From Scatophagus argus (taxonomy: Eukaryota; Chordata; Actinopteri; Scatophagidae), in assembly GCF_020382885.2 (NCBI RefSeq), contig NC_058511.1:6789501-6853500 (forward strand): a DNA stretch of 64,000 nt, written 5' to 3'. Positions within the stretch are counted from its first letter, which is position 1. Every line of letters starts with the position of its first letter. This document shows, piece by piece, positions 57,801 to 64,000 of this stretch. A program made the position numbers and the translations under genes. The notes beneath the pieces are model-generated. The model ran no database searches, was not told the origin of the DNA, and was given only the letters and a program-made list of their open reading frames with translations.

Positions 57801-60800
57801 AAGGCTGTGCACACAAGTGCAGATCCAATGCAATGCTGTTTGAAGATGGCTGAGAGCACCCGAACACGTAACAGGTGTGTGGAGAATTTAGGACCATGTC
57901 TATCGTGTTACCGTGGGATGTGCAACAGACATCAGTCAAAATAGTGCAGACAGAGGAGCGTGAGTGTTGTATGAACGCCATGGGACCCAAACCACATGTG
58001 CAAAACGTGATACAGAGAAACTGCAGCGTTGCATGAGCAGTAACTGACCCTCTGAAGCCCCTTCAAGCTTTTTAAGGATTTAAGGATGTTACTGGATGGC
58101 TACTGGTTTAAGACGTGGATGATTTGAATATCTTTTTCAGCAATTTTATGTGCAGTTTGCTTGCAGCTATGGAATTAGAATAATTTGGGGGCACCTACAA
58201 AAGATTTAAAAAGAGTAGTTTGACTGTATGGTAATTAGATTTACATAATACTTTAATGACATTAGCTTTTTTCCCGTGCAAGTTTGGTTCCATGAGGACC
58301 TATTATGTCAATCCATGCTCACTGTTTACAGCAACAGATGGGATATGTAGTCTATTTGGGTTGGTGGTGGTGGGGAGGGGGCGGGGTGTACTTTGCAGCG
58401 TCCTGGGACTCTTTCTGTTTGCTCACATCCACAGATAAATCTTAGCTTTACTTTCTAGTTTCCTTAATTACAAAGATAACACAAGCGAGTAGTGGTCCCA
58501 GACCACGGCGAGTATAACAAATTCTGTGATAACACTGTCAGACTTTGAATGCTGCTGGTAAGACAAAGTGAAATGGAATGCATTCAAACATGGGTGACAT
58601 GTGACAGGTCAGAAACTAGACATGAACCGCATACTGGCACTGTAAAGCCGCATTTTCCTTTTCAGTTTTAAACGTCAAGCAAATTGTGTGCATTGCGTGA
58701 GTGGAGATACATTGAAGGACACCTAATAGCATGTCAGTTTGTTTCTTTTCTTTTCGTTTCTTATCTTCTCTATTTTGCTTTTGATTTCCCTCAGTCGTTA
58801 TCCTTGCACTTTTAAATCCACCCAGCCTGAAAAGAATTGCTGTCATATTATTGTTGGATGAAAGACTTTGATAGCCAGCGCTGCCGCTTCCTCTGTAGTA
58901 CATCCTGATGTCATGCTGCCTTCTAAGCACAGAGGTGCCCTGCAGTGATGTTGTAATTGCTTTATCTAGCGCAGGCTTCTTTAAATGACGCTTAATTTAG
59001 TGCCTTCGCCGCACCCTTTCCTCATGCGGCTCCATGTGGCAATCAACCTGCCACATTATCTCCACATCTTTATAAAAACTAAAATGATTGGACCACAACC
59101 CAGGACTTCCCACAGAAAAAGGAAAACAAATGAGGGGGGGGCAAACAGCAACTGAAAAAAAACATCCTGATTCGAGACATGGGGAGTGGGCTGTCAGTGC
59201 ACAGGATGTAGAGAGAGGCATGTCGGTGAAGTGAGGAAGGAGGAAAAAAGAGAAAATGACTTGTCACGCGAACGACAGAGCAGACCACACAACTGGGAGG
59301 AGCTCTGTGTATATGATATTATTAACTTAAACATACCAACCGCTAAACATACAGTATTTAAAGCATTTACACACTGACAAAGTGGTCAGCATCCAGTTAA
59401 AACAAACAGTCATGCAAACATCCGCCGTGTAATAAAATCCCACTGGAAAATCTCAATTTAAAGCAATTTTTCTGATTATATGAAAGAATTTCCAGCAGTC
59501 ACATGAAGCAGAACATGTGTTGAATGTGTCTTTTGATTTGTACGATGATCCAGTTGTTTGAATGTTTCCCTGCATGTTAGTTACATAAGGGCAGATGCAG
59601 AGCGTATAGTGCACATCCATTTACTGCGTGTGAGAGACCATCTGTTTGTTCTCTCCTCTTCAAGCTTTTCTTGTGACATTTTAAGACCTCAAACCAAATC
59701 AGTGATAGAAACACCATCGATCTTGACAGATATGGTTAACATCAAATGTAACAGACTGTGTTTGGGTTGTACAAACAGCTTGATGTGATCATTTTTACAG
59801 TCGTCTGTGTGTGCACGCAATGTTGTTTGAGTTCACGGTTAAGGTCACAGGGAGGCATACTGAAACTCTTACATAAACACTTTCTACTGCATTTATTTTG
59901 AGTTATTATGGCGAGTGCTAAAACCTTCTCCTTCCTTTTATCTACGCCATGTTTTGCAGTCATGCTTAACTCTTAACCTGATCTGCAGACTTGATGTTGC
60001 GAAATTGAAAGAAACGATTAGACGCACGTTAAACAGCACAAATATACTGCCATACACACAACCAGTGCAGCCATTGGTAGCTGTGGCTTAGAGATGACGA
60101 ATATTTACAAAAGATGTCACTATACAGGATGTTTTGGAAGTTTAACTTGTGCAACCTGATTAAGAAAATCACTAGTCTGAAACTGGCCATTAGTCAATAA
60201 GAACTTAGTCACGACGTTAGGCACAAAATGGTAGGTGGTGCAACCCGGTCCTGATGTGCTCTCCAGTTCTAACTGGCCTTATAAACTATCCTCTCTCATG
60301 TCACATAACTGTTGTGCAAAGAACGCACTGGCTGCCGCTGAAATAATGAACCGTGTGTGATTGACCCTTGCATGACCAAGCCATTCCTGAGTGAAGCTTA
60401 TGGATTTGCTCCCTGCATCTGTCTGACACTGGTTAATGGCTAACAGATTTATCAAGATGAGAAAAAGGAATGTTCTCCCCGTCTGCTGTATATATGTCAG
60501 GCCCGGCAAACGTCTGCGTCAGATTACTGTGGCAGCGGTGATAAGCAGATGTAAAGACCCGTGGGGCTAATTTATTATTGAGGCCAAGAGTGGAAGAAAA
60601 TAATTCGCTCTCATGCAAGATTTGTCAGGACGTGAGGCTTCCTTTGTGTGATAATACAATCAGATGGATATACACTCCATGCATTTTTCCCAGACAGCAT
60701 TTCCATGCAGAAATTTATTTTAGGAAATATGCTGTATCAGTGCTGACAGCGAAGTCTGCACTGATGCCAGCGTTTGAAATGTATTTGATTCCGAATGCAG

Positions 60801-60960
60801 TAACAGATGTGGTTGTCTCGAAGTTGCAGCATGTTGGACAATAACGTGATATATGCATAACAGTAAAACCACTCATGGTATGAAAATGTGTGGGGCATAC
60901 TACATATACATACTACTACTATACATACTACATCCTGTGTTGGTATGGAAAAGCTAATAT

Positions 60961-63900
60961 TGCATTACATTAAATACCAAAGGGAGCGGCATGGTGGTGC
61001 AGTGGTTAGCCTCATAGCAAGAGGGTTCCAGGTTCGAATCTCGGTCTGGGCCCTTCTATGTGGAGTTTGCATGTTCTCCCTGTGCCTGCATGGGTTTTCT
61101 CCAGGTTTTCTCCTGGTTCTCCGGCTTCCTCCCACAATACCAAAAACATGCACATTAAGTTAATTGGCTACTCTACATTGCCCCTAGGTGAGAGTGTGAG
61201 AGTGAGTGGTTGTACAGGGTGTACTCCACCTCTCGCCCGTAGTCAGCTGGGATATGCCCTGACGGATAAGCGGTATAGAAAATACCAAAGGGAGACGGTA
61301 AATGCTCCCATTGAATTGTCCGTGGTTTCAAGGTTCGAAGGTGTTTGGAGATCGTAACTCCAGCCAGCTTTTATATTTGCTCTTCATCATCATTATGAAC
61401 ACATTTTTGTTTGAACACTTTTTAATTTCTGTTTAGTTATTGTAGATGCAGATACAAACAGGTCTGCTTGTGAATTTGAGTGTAGAATGTTTCAAGACAG
61501 TGAAAATGTGAATTGGAGAGAGGAGAGAGGAGTTTATTGAGAGGAACTGTGAGCAAGACTTTATTTTCAAAGTCTTGGCTCAATATTTAGCTGATTGAGA
61601 TTTTGCAGCAAGACAAAAATGATTTTACTCTTTAAGAAAAAAGACTCTGTAGGAATCTTTTCCTTAATGTTAAAATATTAAAATCTCAGTCTGTCAGTGG
61701 GAAAAACGAGCACTTTAAGTGGGTGTAACTTTGACAGTCAGAGTTGCCCCATAAGGTTGTTCTCATTGCAGAATGGCAAAATATTTTTGAGTTCTCAGTT
61801 TGTCCTCAGTCTTGATTTTATTGTGTTTGCCATACATTTTGTTTGGGATACACCCACACCCCCTTTAACTATTTCCTCCACTGCTGGCTTGGGACCCCTC
61901 TCGCTCTCTCTTCTCTCTCAGTGTTTGTTTAATGTACATTTGCGGGAGGACCACTGAGTGAGAATGGCTATCAAACAGGCAGCGACTTGGACAAAGAACA
62001 ACACCCTCCCGCTAATGACTGACATGAACCAGGCCTGTTTTATTTAGCTTTGAATTCTGAGAGAGCGCCGTCTTTGTCCACTGATTGGACAACACGCTCA
62101 CTCACGAAACAAATGGTCACAGAGGAAGCACAAGGCATACAAAAGCCCCATACTGTGTGCCCAGTCTGTAGATTATGAGCTTCTCAGGACAATATAGGGA
62201 AGTACGTGGATAGTATAGAACCAGGTACTACGTACAGATTAGAACTAAAGTGTTTGCCACGACTACAACCTTCCTTCTTCCAGGCGTTTATCGATGAAAG
62301 TGAGCTGTCAGTGCTTTGGTGTGAGACGGAGGGAACTATTGTCAGTGGGCCTTGGTCTGAGGGTGTTCTTTGGATGTTCCTGTTTTTCTGATGAAAGCTT
62401 AAGAGGCGAGCTGAGGAGGCTGTTAGCAGGTTTTGTTGTGCTGCACCTCAAAGCACTCAGTGTAAGGAAGGAAGCTGCAACAACTAATGCGCTGCGCTTT
62501 CGTTAGAGCGATGTCTGAATGTTTCTGTAGCGCTCATCGGGAACTCACTTCCCACAGGTGATACTTCAATACAGTGTGGAGTCTGAGGCCTATAGCCCTG
62601 ATCTGAAGCAGTTGTCCTGAGGGAAAACAGACGTAATCTGAATATTTCAGTCACTAGGACATTCACGTTAAGAAGGGCGTGTTGGCAATATAAACTCACC
62701 TTATTGTAGGCAGTCTTGTTAGCAAGTCAGGGTGACTTTCATTAGAGCAAACCACAAACCATGTAAAATCAAAGATGGCACAGTAAGTTCTCCTCACCAA
62801 CCAACTCCTTGCTGTGCTGGAAGATATTTAAACAAGACTCTCATTTTGATCTAATCACAAGACAAGAACATCAACATTGGTCGGTTCTGCTGAACCCAGG
62901 ATTAGGTCCAACACCAGAGGCAAACACTGTATGATTAAGATTAGAGAAAGTTCATGGTTATAAATCACAAAAAAATAACTGCAATGCTGGAGTTTCCTCC
63001 AATGGCCATCCATGATCGCAGTCCTGGATCTGAGCTGTATGAGGCCTAAGGATGCAAAGACACTCACAATTAATTTCTTTCTATCTGAACTGCAATCGAA
63101 GAGCTGAAAGTTGCATTTGTGATGGTCCTGTGGTACTCTGGTTTTACACAAGTAGCCCACTATTATGCTGATAACTTATGAAAACAAAGTTGCAAAGTGC
63201 TTAATAGAGACAAAGAAAGGAAACCGGTGATAAAATCAGGCCAGTGCACAGGAAAAATCAAATAAAAGTGCTAACGAAGTGCTAAGTGCTAACCAACATG
63301 ACCCCAGACCAGGTCAAAGGATTTTGCTGCTTATATTTTCAAGATTAGAATTTTTTCTTTCTAACATTTTGATTTAAAATGAATTCAGTGTAGATAAGGT
63401 TAAAGTAAGAACTTGAGTGTGTTTTGTCTTTGAGTATTTTTCCTCCGTCTTTTTATATCCACAAACCCTTATGCTTTTTGTCGTTTCTTTCAGTCAACTC
63501 AGATTATATTCTTGCTTCTGTTGAGCTTCTGCTGATTTAGAGGGAAACCAAATTGAAAAGTTTTAGTTACTTTTTATTGAACTGTTGTCACCTGTTTGAG
63601 GAGAACACAGTCAGGAGTTTGTATTAGAAATAATCTGACTGTGCTCACTTTTGTGTTGTGACATTGCATAAGAAAAGACCCTCAACCATGACTGAACATA
63701 CGTCAGTGCACAGTTAAACACTCATTAACCAACTGCTCAATTTTGTGACAGCGACAAGAACCTGTGCTAGATGTGCTTACACACGGTAAGGGAAGTCAGT
63801 GAGCTCATTTGGGTAGTCCTGGTGCAGAATAAAACCCTCCTAATTTATTGTTTTCAAAGGCCTGTTGACCCACTGTCACAGAGTATTTAATCTTTAGTTT

Positions 63901-64000
63901 AAAGTCAGCTGAACACAATAAATCAAATACATTTCGCCAAGCCCTGAGAGCTTTGTTCATACTCAAATAGAGTGAGCTGCTTTTTTTTTTAGCATCCTGT
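60961..64000. other. Right-hand end of the gene desert
   Basis: Apart from the SINE at 60987-61279, I see no gene and no large repeat up to the window edge. Confidence 0.45.
60987..61279 (+). mobile_element. Complete tRNA-derived SINE with 15-bp target-site duplication
   Basis: The head 'GGCATGGTGGTGCAGTGGTTAGC' carries a polymerase III A box (TGGTGCAGTGG, 60995-61005) and GGTTCGAATC (61031-61040) is a B box. The body 'GTTTGCATGTTCTCCCTGTG...GGCTTCCTCCCACAATACC' and the tail 'CCTCTCGCCC...CAGCTGGGATATGCCC...ATAAGCGGTATAGAAA' are blocks of a very common teleost element. The 15-mer AAATACCAAAGGGAG flanks it exactly at 60972-60986 and 61280-61294. A truncated copy is at 47231-47347. Confidence 0.85.

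Larger units (their letters stand above)
48791..60960. other. Gene desert downstream of the rhag promoter
   Basis: No convincing exon on either strand. Only simple repeats (for example (GT)n at 52977-52997) and isolated open frames without recognisable motifs occur, the longest being 54344-54847. Patches such as 57440-57560 and 60279-60620 are less repetitive and could be conserved non-coding elements, but I cannot test conservation. Confidence 0.45.

Noticed and set aside
61031..61040. tRNA-like B box GGTTCGAATC as a tRNA gene
   Set aside because: There is no cloverleaf with acceptor and anticodon stems; it is the internal promoter of the SINE.
1..64000. CRISPR arrays, bacterial operons, phage or integrated viral genes
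   Set aside because: No regularly spaced repeats, no bacterial-style gene packing and no viral structural or replication frames; the window is ordinary vertebrate nuclear DNA.

Overview
This window is nuclear DNA of a ray-finned fish, most likely a percomorph teleost. Genes are split into short GT-AG exons with compact introns. The intergenic DNA is full of dinucleotide repeats and of short interspersed families that I recognise as typical of teleost genomes. The five gene models below were rebuilt by eye from splice signals, reading-frame continuity and remembered vertebrate orthologues; no alignment was run.

Layout. 1-5200: mostly repeat relics, one weak possible exon and a CpG-rich, CRE-bearing promoter-like island at about 3690-4140. 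5200-9490 (+): nek2, a centrosomal mitotic kinase, nine coding exons, with a second in-frame 3' end and poly(A) signal in its last intron that predicts a NEK2B-like short form. 10040-16060 (+): slc30a1 (ZnT1 zinc exporter), two coding exons and a long 3' UTR. 16060-33360: a 17-kb gene-poor stretch with repeats and a few enhancer-like motif clusters. 33363-36039 (+): rd3, the photoreceptor regulator of guanylate cyclase, two coding exons. 37720-39900 (-): a small Ser/Lys/Arg-rich probable nuclear protein in seven coding exons that I cannot name; one of its introns appears to be GC-AG. 40890-48570 (-): rhag, the erythroid Rh-associated ammonia/CO2 channel, ten coding exons. 48570-64000: about 15 kb without a convincing gene, containing an intact SINE with a perfect 15-bp target-site duplication.

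nek2, slc30a1 and rd3 lie in the same order and direction as in the human 1q32.3 block. The human rhag orthologue is on chromosome 6p, so a synteny junction lies between rd3 and rhag, around the unnamed gene. The genes do not form a pathway: they cover mitosis, zinc efflux, photoreceptor cyclase control, probable RNA processing and erythrocyte gas/ammonia transport.

I found no clearly new biological system. The most interesting items are the conserved NEK2A/NEK2B 3'-end choice, the unrecognised Ser/Lys-rich gene with its GC-AG intron, and a MITE whose two ends each carry a perfect GGTCAnnnTGACC palindrome (oestrogen-response-element consensus).
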